Shown one piece after another: positions 1 to 5,661 of a DNA stretch of 5,661 nt. Source of the stretch: JACQNR01 sp049515175 (lineage in GTDB: Bacteria; Acidobacteriota; Terriglobia; UBA7540); contig JBEKUI010000279.1 in the NCBI GenBank assembly GCA_049515175.1, positions 1 through 5,661 of the forward strand, written 5' to 3'. Both the position numbers and the translations under genes were made by a program. Below the pieces are notes generated by a model. The model had not been told where the DNA came from. It worked only from the letters and a program-made list of their open reading frames with translations, and did no database searches. Within the stretch, counting starts at the first letter, position 1. Each line of letters begins with the position of its first letter.

Positions 1-2797
1 TGATGATGAAGGGATCGATCCACGACTGGAAGAGGATCACCATCAGAAAGTAGACGAGCACGATCGCCACCAGCAGCCCCAGCAGGAGGCTGCGGAAAGA
101 TTCCTCCATCACTTCGTTCTGGCCGCGAATCTTGATTTGAATCCCCGGCGGAAGATTGCCGAGCCGGGCCACCCGGGCGCGCACGTCGCGAATGACCGAG
201 CCCAGATCGCGGCCCTCCACGCCCGCCTCCACGTCCAGCACCCGTTGCACGGTGTAATGATTGATCGAGCCCGGGGTGGTGGTCCGAGAGACGGAGGAAA
301 TGCTTCCCAGGGTCTCGGAGGCCAGGGCGGGCAATTCCGTGGGGGAAGGCAGGCTCGCCGGCTGAAGCAGCGTCGCCGCCCCCGGCCCGGTGATCGGAGT
401 GGAAGTGAGCGCCTGGAGCGAGGCCATCTCCGAAAGAGGAACTTTCACCGCCACGGTGTAGTTCACGTTGTTGGCGGGATTGAGGAAGAAGGAGGGAGAG
501 ATGAGCGAGCTCGAGGCAAGGGAGATCAGCAGCGTGTTCGCCACATCGCGCTGGCTCAAGCCGATCTGCGCGGCGCGCACGCGGTCCACGTCCACCTGGA
601 GGGTGGGATAATCGACCACTTGGGCGATGTGCACGTCGGCAATCCCGGGGATGCTGTCCAGATCGTCGCGCAACTGGCGGGCCAGGGGGTAAGTCTGGTT
701 GAAGTCCATTCCTTGCACCTGCACGTCGATGGGCGCCGCGAGGCCGAAGTTGAGCACCTGGGTGACGATGTCGGCGGGCTGGAACCAGACTTTCGAGCCC
801 GGAAAATCGTACGCGAGCACCTGGCGAATCGCGCGCTTGTATTCCGCTGTGGGACGATGCTCGCGTTTGAGGGCGATCCGGATTTCGGCGTCCGTGCTGC
901 TCACGTTCTCCGTGGGAACGTAAGCCATGTTGGAATAACCCGGCACGCCCTCCATGTCGTTGAGCGTTTCAAGCTCGTCGGGGGGAATGATCTGCCGGAT
1001 CCGGTCCTCGGCAGCAAGGACGATCTTCTCCGTCTCCTCGATGCGCGTCCCGGGGGGAGTGCGGAAGTGCAGCTTCATCAGGCCGGCATCGACGCTGGGG
1101 AAGAAGTCCTCGCCGACGATGAGCAGCAGCGGCAGGGTCAGCAGCCCAATCAGCATCGTGAATCCGAGCGTAGCGGCCCGATGAGCCAGGCAAGCTTCCA
1201 GCACGCGCCCGTACAAGGCCTGGAAGGCCCCGAAAGCACGATCGCGCAGACGGTTGAAAGAAGCCGAGAGGCGCGCCGTGAGCGAGGGCAGCCGCTCACT
1301 TTCCTCGCCGTGATGCACGTGCCCCGCCATGAGCTTGCGGTAAAGCGTGGGGACGAGCGTCCGCGATAGCAGGTAAGACGCCAGCATCGAAATCACCACA
1401 GCCAGCGCCAGGGGCGTAAAGAGAAACTTGGCCGGCCCGTATAGCAAGACCACGGGGAAGAAAACGATGCAGATGGCGAGCGTCGCCACGATGGCGGGAA
1501 CCGCCACCTGCCGCGCGCCGTCCAGGATGGCCACGGTGAGCGGCTTGCCCAGGCTGAGGTTGCGGTGAATGTTCTCCACTTCCACCGTGGCGTCGTCCAC
1601 CAGCATACCGATGGCGAGCGCCAGGCCGCCCAGGGTCATGATGTTGATGGTGTTGCCGGTGAGCTTCAATCCGATGATGCCCACGAAGATGGCGAGCGGG
1701 ATGGAAGTACAGACAATCACCATGCTCCGCCAGTTGCCGAGGAAAATGAAGATCATCAGCGAAACCAGCAGCGAGGCCAGGATCGCTTCCCGTACCACGG
1801 CTCCAATCGCGCCACGCACGAACAGTGACTGGTCGAAGTCGATCTTCATGCTCAGATCCCGCGGGGCGACGGCCTGAATCATGGGCAGTGCCCGGCGCAC
1901 CGAATCCACCACGGTCAGCGTCGAAGCTTCAGCGTGTTTCAGGATGGCGAGGTAGGCGGCGCCTTTGCCGTTCACGTGCACGATGTTGGTCTGGTCGGCA
2001 AAACCGTCCTCGATCTGGGCCACCTGGCCGAGTAGAACCGGCGCTCCCCCCACCACTTTGACCGGAAGTTGGTTGAATTCGCTCACCGTCGAGGGGCTGG
2101 AATTGATCGCCACGCTGTATTCCGTACCGCCGATGCGCGCTGTGCCAGCGGGCGTGATGATGTTGGAGGTCTGCAGCGCGGTGACGACGTCGCCAGCGGA
2201 CAGCCCCGTGGCTGCCAGTTCCTTGGGCTGCACGTCCACGGTGATCATCCGATTCTTCCCGCCGAAGGGTGGCGGAACGCCCACCCCGGGGATGGTGAAG
2301 AGTTGGACGCGAATGAAATTCAAGCCGTAGTCAAAGATGCGCTGCTCGGGCAGCGTATCGCTAGACAGTGTCAGCTGCGCCACGGGAACGTTGGAGGCGT
2401 TGGACTGGATAATGCTGGGAGCCTGCATCCCCGGCGGGAAGATGCGCAGAATGGACTGCGACGAGGCGCTAATCTGGGAGATGGCGGCGCCGATTTCCGA
2501 GCCCGGCTGGAAATAGACGCGCAGCAGTCCCACACCTGGGATCGCCAGTGATTCGATGCGCTCGATTCCGTTGACGGTGGTGGAGTAAGCCCGCTCCGAA
2601 ATCAGGACCACGCGTCGCTCCATGTCCTGCGCGGGCAGTCCGGGGTAATTCCACAGGACCACGACCATGGGAATGTCGATGGTGGGGAAAATATCCACAA
2701 TCATCCGGCTCAGGGAGAGAACCCCCATGAACAGGATGAATAACGACATGACGGCGACGGTATAGGGCCGCCGGAGCGCGAGACGAACAATCCACAT
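1..2797 (-). CDS. RND-family efflux pump permease, AcrB-like (partial, C-terminus off the left edge)
   Basis: Inner-membrane, proton-driven permease of a tripartite RND efflux pump, exporting substrates through a periplasmic adaptor and an outer-membrane channel. The minus strand is open for 932 codons. The N-terminus MWIVRLALRRPY followed by TM1 (about residues 11-32) is typical of the AcrB-like group. Two porter segments come next, then TM2-TM6 from about residue 330. TM4 carries GGLALAIGMLVDDATVEVEN, with the proton-relay pair D401/D402 (AcrB D407/D408 by motif). The second half starts with TM7 and GEDFFPSVDAG, and the window ends in or just after TM8 (about 904-923). Compared with the usual length of about 1,040 residues, roughly the last 120-150 are missing, including the TM10 Lys and TM11 Arg of the relay. 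ATG at 2797 fits the family N-terminus, although no Shine-Dalgarno precedes it. Residues about 803-830 look like an extra Pro/Ala-rich stretch. Substrate class is not predictable; I favour the drug/hydrophobe (HAE-type) group over metal exporters. No adaptor gene is visible. Confidence 0.95.
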   Translation of the reverse strand, partial: MWIVRLALRRPYTVAVMSLFILFMGVLSLSRMIVDIFPTIDIPMVVVLWNYPGLPAQDMERRVVLISERAYSTTVNGIERIESLAIPGVGLLRVYFQPGSEIGAAISQISASSQSILRIFPPGMQAPSIIQSNASNVPVAQLTLSSDTLPEQRIFDYGLNFIRVQLFTIPGVGVPPPFGGKNRMITVDVQPKELAATGLSAGDVVTALQTSNIITPAGTARIGGTEYSVAINSSPSTVSEFNQLPVKVVGGAPVLLGQVAQIEDGFADQTNIVHVNGKGAAYLAILKHAEASTLTVVDSVRRALPMIQAVAPRDLSMKIDFDQSLFVRGAIGAVVREAILASLLVSLMIFIFLGNWRSMVIVCTSIPLAIFVGIIGLKLTGNTINIMTLGGLALAIGMLVDDATVEVENIHRNLSLGKPLTVAILDGARQVAVPAIVATLAICIVFFPVVLLYGPAKFLFTPLALAVVISMLASYLLSRTLVPTLYRKLMAGHVHHGEESERLPSLTARLSASFNRLRDRAFGAFQALYGRVLEACLAHRAATLGFTMLIGLLTLPLLLIVGEDFFPSVDAGLMKLHFRTPPGTRIEETEKIVLAAEDRIRQIIPPDELETLNDMEGVPGYSNMAYVPTENVSSTDAEIRIALKREHRPTAEYKRAIRQVLAYDFPGSKVWFQPADIVTQVLNFGLAAPIDVQVQGMDFNQTYPLARQLRDDLDSIPGIADVHIAQVVDYPTLQVDVDRVRAAQIGLSQRDVANTLLISLASSSLISPSFFLNPANNVNYTVAVKVPLSEMASLQALTSTPITGPGAATLLQPASLPSPTELPALASETLGSISSVSRTTTPGSINHYTVQRVLDVEAGVEGRDLGSVIRDVRARVARLGNLPPGIQIKIRGQNEVMEESFRSLLLGLLVAIVLVYFLMVILFQSWIDPFII

Positions 2798-2806
2798 ACG
2801 AGTCGG

Positions 2807-2854
2807 TCAGCGCCGGCTGAGGACTTCTTCAGCCGGGGCCTGAATGCGGGTCAT
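2807..2854 (-). CDS. Possible 15-codon leader ORF upstream of the RND gene
   Basis: A short ORF reads MTRIQAPAEEVLSRR and stops with TGA nine bases before the ATG of the RND gene. It has no convincing ribosome site of its own (only CAGG just upstream). Its interest is positional: the pump gene lacks a Shine-Dalgarno, and this ORF's stop is close enough for translational coupling. The ORF also spans the hairpin at 2813-2836, so ribosomes translating it would open that structure. It could equally be a chance ORF. The frame stays open upstream for about 34 more codons without another ATG, so it might also be the tail of a decayed gene, but I recognise nothing in it. Confidence 0.25.
   Translation of the reverse strand: MTRIQAPAEEVLSRR
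2813..2836 (-). promoter_or_regulatory. Strong hairpin in the 5' leader of the RND gene
   Basis: CCGGCTGA and TCAGCCGG form a perfect 8-bp inverted repeat separated by GGACTTCT. Inside it a G-U and a G-C pair can extend the stem; outside it, two more GC pairs follow one mismatch (2810-2839). On the minus-strand transcript it lies 15 nt before the RND start codon, with no U-tract after it, so it is more likely a translational or stability element than a terminator. It overlaps the candidate leader ORF. Confidence 0.45.
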
Positions 2855-2885
2855 GCCTGACGGAAAAACAAGTTTAAGTCCGAAC

Positions 2886-2902
2886 GTTGGTTTTCGTCCA
2901 AC
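2886..2902. promoter_or_regulatory. Inverted repeat at the candidate RND transcription start (possible operator)
   Basis: GTTGG and CCAAC are separated by seven bases. The repeat abuts the minus-strand TATAAT and covers the expected start point, where a repressor would block transcription. The arms are only 5 bp, so chance is possible. RND pump genes are often controlled by TetR- or MarR-type repressors, but no regulator gene is present in the window. Confidence 0.25.
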
Positions 2903-2908
2903 ATTATA
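2903..2908 (-). promoter_or_regulatory. Candidate -10 element (TATAAT) for the RND gene
   Basis: A perfect TATAAT reads on the minus strand in an otherwise GC-rich region, about 105 bp before the RND start codon. No good TTGACA-like -35 lies 16-18 bp upstream; the best AT-rich stretch, TTTTCG, is slightly too far away. A transcript would start near 2896 and carry a leader of roughly 100 nt. Weak -35 boxes are common at activator-dependent or regulated promoters, which is an inference here. Confidence 0.4.
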
Positions 2909-2913
2909 GTTGC

Positions 2914-2929
2914 CGCGTCCTGCGACGCG
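2914..2929. promoter_or_regulatory. Inverted repeat in the candidate promoter spacer
   Basis: CGCGTC and GACGCG form a perfect 6-bp inverted repeat around CTGC, lying between the expected -35 position and the TATAAT of the minus-strand promoter. It could be a regulator site or a chance palindrome in GC-rich DNA. Confidence 0.25.
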
Positions 2930-2993
2930 CCGAAAACTAATCGTGGGCCCAAGCCATTAAGGCTATGCCTTCGCCGTGGTCAAAAGGCCGCAC

Positions 2994-3012
2994 TTTGGGC
3001 ACGCCACCCAAA
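2994..3012. repeat. Perfect 6-bp inverted repeat in the divergent intergenic region
   Basis: TTTGGG and CCCAAA are separated by seven bases. The site lies roughly midway between the two divergent genes. A smaller repeat, AAGGC-TAT-GCCTT, is at 2959-2971. Either may be a binding site for a dimeric regulator, but nothing else supports this. Confidence 0.25.
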
Positions 3013-3072
3013 CCCCGAGATCGCACAACCGCCGGGATCTGGGGGGGACGTTACTGCCCAGCGCCCCTTTTC

Positions 3073-3101
3073 TGTAACCACCGGGCGGCTCTGTTCGTCT
3101 C
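3073..3101 (+). promoter_or_regulatory. Candidate ECF-sigma-type promoter for the DUF5666-receptor operon
   Basis: TGTAACC is followed after exactly 16 bases by CGTCTC. An AAC-containing -35 and a CGTC-type -10 at this spacing are characteristic of many extracytoplasmic-function sigma factors. A transcript would begin near 3107 and leave a leader of about 75 nt before the GTG start. No sigma-factor gene is in view. The match is to a general pattern, not a specific sigma factor. Confidence 0.3.
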
Positions 3102-3168
3102 AATATCTGCTGCTCATGCTACCCTGCTTCTGAGGGTTCGCCTGAACAGGCCACCGCTCCAGAACTTC

Positions 3169-3174
3169 AGGAGG
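3169..3174 (+). promoter_or_regulatory. Ribosome binding site fixing the GTG start at 3183
   Basis: A perfect AGGAGG lies eight bases before GTG at 3183. This supports that GTG as the start, rather than the next in-frame GTG at 3189, whose spacing is also possible but less ideal. Confidence 0.85.
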
Positions 3175-3182
3175 CGTACCGA

Positions 3183-4520
3183 GTGAATGTGCCACCCAAG
3201 GCTGCGCTTGTCTTTGCCGTCATTTTATCCGGCACATTGCCCGCTCTCAACGGCGTTAGCGGGAGCGGGCCTCAGGAGGCCGCGCAACAGGCGTCTGCAA
3301 GCTCAGCCGTCAGACAAATCGGCACAGTTAAGGCCATCGCGAGCGGCTCTATCACGCTGGCCACTGACTCTGGGTCCGAGTTCAACGTGTTGATTCAAGA
3401 ATCCACTCGAGTCCTTCGGGCTGAACCCGGACAAAAAGACCTGAGAGATGCTGCTCCAATCAAGATAGAGGAAATCCAGGTCGGAGACCGCGTTCTTGTC
3501 CGCGGAAAACCATCCGACGACACAAAGTCCATAATTGCCTCGGCTCTCGTTGCCATGAAACGGGCCGACATAACTCAGAAGCAGGCTCGGGAGCGGGAGG
3601 ACTGGCAGAGGCGTGGCACCGGCGGGCTGGTCAACGCAGTCGATCCGGCCGCCGGAACCGTCGTCATCACAACTTCGTCCTTGGGAGCGAACAAAACCGT
3701 TACCGTGCAAGTTTCCCCGCAGACCGTCGTGCGACGCTACGCGCCCAATTCTGTGAAGTTTGACGACGCCAAGCCCGGCACGCTCGCCGAGATCAAGGCC
3801 GGCGACCAGCTCCGAGCCCGCGGAACTCGCGGTCCCGAGGGCACCTCATTCGCCGCCGAGGAAATTGTCGCCGGATCGTTTCGGAATATTGCGGGGACGA
3901 TTTCCGCCGTGGACCCCGGCGCCAACAAGGTGACCGTAACGGACTTGATCACGAAGAAGCCGGTCGTCGTGAGAGTCACTGCGGAATCCTCGCTCCGGAC
4001 TCTTCCCCCCGTGATGGCGGAAAGGATTGCGATGCGGCTGAAAGGCGGCGCGACGGAAGATCAGGCGAATGCTTCCGCGGCGGGTCGTGGCGGGCCAGGG
4101 GCAGCACCCAGCGGTCAGCAGGGCTCTTCCTCCGCCGGCACGAGCGGGCCCAGCGCAACGGCAGGCTCGCCTCCGGCTGGAGGCCCGCCCGCGGGTGGTC
4201 CGCCGGGTGGCTCGCAATGGGCAGGAGCACGGGCCGGAGGCGGCGGGCCGACGGGTTCGCAGTCGGCAGGCCAGCATGGCAACGGCGTCCCCGACATTCA
4301 GCAAATGCTGACCCGGTTGCCAGCTTCGACGCTTGCCGATTTGCAGAAGGGTGAGGTCGTCATGATCGTGGCCACGCTGGGGACGGACTCAGGAGAGGTG
4401 ACGGCGGTCACGCTGCTCGGTGGCGTCGAACCGATCTTGCGCGCCTCGCCCAACAGCCAACAGATGATGCTGTCGCCCTGGAGTCTCGGCGGAGGCGGGC
4501 CGGAAGGCGCCGCCCAGTAG
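3183..4520 (+). CDS. Secreted DUF5666-repeat protein, function unknown
   Basis: A 445-residue protein with a GTG start. Residues 1 to about 27 resemble a Sec signal peptide (K6, hydrophobic 7-22, small residues near 25-28), so it is probably periplasmic or surface-exposed. After a Gln/Ala/Ser linker there are beta-rich repeats of DUF5666 character: a 'G.v..v....i.i' strand pair, then 'tr.....', then 'l..i..GD.v.v.G', then an 'a..i' ending. Repeat 1 covers about 45-123 (IQVGDRVLVRG), repeat 2 about 146-230 (IKAGDQLRARG), and repeat 3 starts at about 235 (IAGTISAVDPGANKVTV). Repeat 3 appears to resume at about 369-415 (LADLQKGEVVMIVATLG) after a Gly/Pro/Ser/Ala-rich stretch at 290-368. A charged helix-like linker (124-145) separates repeats 1 and 2. 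There is no catalytic motif, lipobox or C-terminal anchor. DUF5666 proteins are common in Acidobacteriota and have no established biochemical role known to me. Its gene lies 44 bp before a TonB-dependent receptor, which suggests a joint envelope function. Confidence 0.88.
   Translation: MNVPPKAALVFAVILSGTLPALNGVSGSGPQEAAQQASASSAVRQIGTVKAIASGSITLATDSGSEFNVLIQESTRVLRAEPGQKDLRDAAPIKIEEIQVGDRVLVRGKPSDDTKSIIASALVAMKRADITQKQAREREDWQRRGTGGLVNAVDPAAGTVVITTSSLGANKTVTVQVSPQTVVRRYAPNSVKFDDAKPGTLAEIKAGDQLRARGTRGPEGTSFAAEEIVAGSFRNIAGTISAVDPGANKVTVTDLITKKPVVVRVTAESSLRTLPPVMAERIAMRLKGGATEDQANASAAGRGGPGAAPSGQQGSSSAGTSGPSATAGSPPAGGPPAGGPPGGSQWAGARAGGGGPTGSQSAGQHGNGVPDIQQMLTRLPASTLADLQKGEVVMIVATLGTDSGEVTAVTLLGGVEPILRASPNSQQMMLSPWSLGGGGPEGAAQ
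4050..4286 (+). repeat. Coding low-complexity Gly/Pro/Ser/Ala stretch with PPAGG repeats
   Basis: Residues 290-368 of the DUF5666 protein are almost entirely Gly, Ser, Ala, Pro and Gln. At residues 330-343 (4170-4211) PPAGG occurs twice followed by PPGG. The codons differ between copies (CCT CCG GCT, then CCG CCC GCG), so this is not a fresh DNA duplication. It is probably a flexible, disordered loop or spacer. Confidence 0.75.
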
Positions 4521-4554
4521 CAACTGATTCAAGCTGGAAAATTACGCAATCTTC

Positions 4555-4560
4555 AAGGAG
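4555..4560 (+). promoter_or_regulatory. Ribosome binding site of the TonB-dependent receptor gene
   Basis: AAGGAG lies four bases before ATG at 4565. The spacing is short, but this is the only purine-rich site nearby, and the ATG it serves begins a clear signal peptide. Confidence 0.7.
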
Positions 4561-4564
4561 AACG

Positions 4565-5661
4565 ATGCAACTCGTACGATACTCGCGATGGATTCTTGCT
4601 TTCTTCATATTTGCCGCAGCCCTTTCCGGGTCATTCCCCCTGCGTGCCCAGACTCCTACCGGCGCACTGCGCGCTGAGGTGCTCGATCCCTCCGGCGCCC
4701 GCGTGGCGGACGCCACCGTTTTGGTCACTTCGGCAACGGGGGCGATCGCCGTCGCCACGATGAACAAAGAGGGTGTTTACGAAGTCCGGGGACTGCCTCC
4801 CGGCAAGTACAAAGTGCAGGCCATGGCCAAGGGGTTTGCGCCCTTTGACCGGCCCGACGTCGAGATCGCCCCCGGCCCGGCGACCAAACTGGAGTTCACG
4901 CTTCAGATCGAGGTACAGCAAGAACAAGTGACGGTCACGGGCGAAGCGTCAAACGTCAGTGTCACTCCCTCGAACAATGTCAGCGCGGTGGTAATCAAGG
5001 GGAAAGACCTGGAGGCGCTCTCCGACGATCCCGATGAGCTGGCCTCCGATCTCCAAGCCTTGGCCGGCCCGGCAGCGGGACCCAATGGCGGCCAGATCTA
5101 TATCGACGGCTTCGCGGACGGCCAGCTTCCACCCAAATCGGCCATCCGCGAAATTCGAGTCAATCAGAACCCCTTCTCGGCCCAGTACGACCGCCTGGGT
5201 TACGGCCGCGTGGAGATTCTGACCAAACCTGGCACGGATAAGTTTCACGGCCAGTTCACTATTAACGGCAACCAATCCACCCTCAACTCGCGGAATCCTT
5301 TTGTCACCAACCAGCCGGCCTACCACTCCGAACGCTACAGCGGCGATCTGGGGGGAGCGCTGGGCACCAAGACTTCCTTCTTCCTCAGCGGAGAACGCCG
5401 CAACATCACCGACAGCGCCATCATCAACGCTTACATTCTGGACTCCAACCTTAACCCGACCACCTTCAGCGCCGCCATCCCCAATCCCCGTACCCGAACC
5501 AACTTCACCCCGCGCATCGACTATCAGGTCACCTCGAATAACACCCTGTCGGTCCGTTATCAGTTCGAGAGAGAGAGCGAGGAAAACAACGACATCGGAT
5601 CCTTCTCACTGCCCTCCCAGGGGGTCGGCCAGAAGGCCACCGAGCACACCATCCAGGTAAC
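4565..5661 (+). CDS. TonB-dependent outer-membrane receptor with N-terminal carboxypeptidase-regulatory-like domain (partial, C-terminus off the right edge)
   Basis: A large outer-membrane beta-barrel receptor expected to import, or possibly signal for, an unknown ligand using TonB-ExbBD energy. 365 codons are present. Residues 1-28 form a Sec signal peptide (R5, R8, hydrophobic 9-22, likely cleavage after LRA). Residues about 30-115 form a carboxypeptidase-regulatory-like beta-sandwich (GALRAEVLDPSGARVADATV, then GVYEVRGLPPGKYKVQA). EQVTVTGEA at 120-128 resembles a TonB box. A plug-like domain follows (about 129-225) with GGQIYIDGF at 175-183 and RVEILTKPGTDKFHG at 215-229. The barrel begins after that, with alternating polar/aromatic strands (SFFLSGERR, NTLSVRYQFERE). 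Acidobacterial members of this type are usually about 900-1,200 residues, so most of the barrel is missing. The gene is 44 bp downstream of the DUF5666 gene with no terminator between them, so cotranscription is likely. The ligand cannot be inferred; carbohydrate polymers are often proposed for SusC-like relatives, but no SusD or carbohydrate enzyme is seen here. Confidence 0.92.
   Translation, partial: MQLVRYSRWILAFFIFAAALSGSFPLRAQTPTGALRAEVLDPSGARVADATVLVTSATGAIAVATMNKEGVYEVRGLPPGKYKVQAMAKGFAPFDRPDVEIAPGPATKLEFTLQIEVQQEQVTVTGEASNVSVTPSNNVSAVVIKGKDLEALSDDPDELASDLQALAGPAAGPNGGQIYIDGFADGQLPPKSAIREIRVNQNPFSAQYDRLGYGRVEILTKPGTDKFHGQFTINGNQSTLNSRNPFVTNQPAYHSERYSGDLGGALGTKTSFFLSGERRNITDSAIINAYILDSNLNPTTFSAAIPNPRTRTNFTPRIDYQVTSNNTLSVRYQFERESEENNDIGSFSLPSQGVGQKATEHTIQV

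Larger units (their letters stand above)
2798..3182. other. Divergent intergenic region between the RND gene and the DUF5666-TonB receptor operon
   Basis: This 385-bp stretch has no convincing protein gene and no recognisable RNA gene. It holds the pump leader (2798-2896), a minus-strand TATAAT with flanking inverted repeats (2886-2929), two further inverted repeats (2959-2971 and 2994-3012), a run of seven G at 3041-3047, a plus-strand ECF-like promoter candidate (3073-3101) and the ribosome site of the rightward operon (3169-3174). A plus-strand open frame at 2965-3186 is low-complexity in character and ends across the start of the next gene; I do not regard it as coding. Confidence 0.7.

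Noticed and set aside
137..1369. A 410-codon plus-strand open frame.
   Set aside because: It lies wholly antisense to the conserved RND gene. Its product is rich in Arg, His and Gly with no recognisable domain, as expected from the opposite strand of a GC-rich gene.
1565..2551. Several overlapping plus-strand open frames of 78-160 codons.
   Set aside because: All are antisense to RND coding sequence that shows conserved motifs throughout, and none has a ribosome site or recognisable product.
2469..2795. A 108-codon minus-strand frame starting at a GTG inside the second codon of the RND gene.
   Set aside because: It is in a different frame from the RND gene, whose reading frame there gives the family N-terminus; the alternative product is low-complexity and unlike any known protein.
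2813..2836. The hairpin as a rho-independent terminator.
   Set aside because: No T-tract follows the stem on either strand, and its place just before a start codon argues for a leader element.
2965..3186. A 73-codon plus-strand open frame in the intergenic region.
   Set aside because: It has no ribosome site at its ATG, a Pro/Arg-rich product without recognisable domain, and it overlaps the promoter candidate and the well-supported ribosome site of the next gene.
3846..4304. Minus-strand open frames of 84-152 codons opposite the DUF5666 gene.
   Set aside because: They arise opposite the Gly/Pro-rich segment, where stop codons are rare on both strands; their products are Arg/Pro-rich shadows.
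4949..5326. A 125-codon minus-strand frame opposite the receptor gene.
   Set aside because: The plus strand encodes a recognisable plug and barrel start here; the antisense product has no family resemblance I can identify.

Overview
The window looks like part of an Acidobacteriota chromosome. The base composition is GC-rich. The strongest pointer is the combination of a TonB-dependent receptor with an N-terminal carboxypeptidase-regulatory-like domain and a plug reading 'GGQIYIDGF...LPPKSAIREIRVNQNPFSAQYD', next to a secreted DUF5666-type protein. This assignment is recognition by eye and no database was searched. No mobile element, CRISPR array, rRNA or tRNA is visible.

Layout. The left half (1-2797) is one uninterrupted minus-strand gene: an AcrB-like RND efflux pump permease of which 932 codons are present. 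It runs off the left edge inside the second membrane half. A 385-bp divergent intergenic region (2798-3182) follows. It holds a TATAAT element facing the pump gene, several perfect inverted repeats, a strong hairpin overlapping a 15-codon leader ORF just before the pump start, and an ECF-like promoter candidate facing right. The right half is a plus-strand pair: a secreted protein built from DUF5666-like beta-rich repeats (3183-4520, GTG start behind a perfect AGGAGG), and 44 bp later a TonB-dependent receptor (4565 onward, cut by the right edge).

How the genes may work together. The DUF5666 protein and the receptor are probably one transcript and both carry export signals, so they probably act together at the outer membrane. 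The ligand cannot be read from the sequence. The RND pump is transcribed away from them, and its adaptor and outer-membrane channel are not in view. Whether the two divergent units share regulation is open. Nothing here is a clearly new system. The most unusual items are the DUF5666 protein whose third repeat appears split by a Gly/Pro/Ser/Ala-rich insert, its pairing with the receptor, and the leader architecture of the pump gene.
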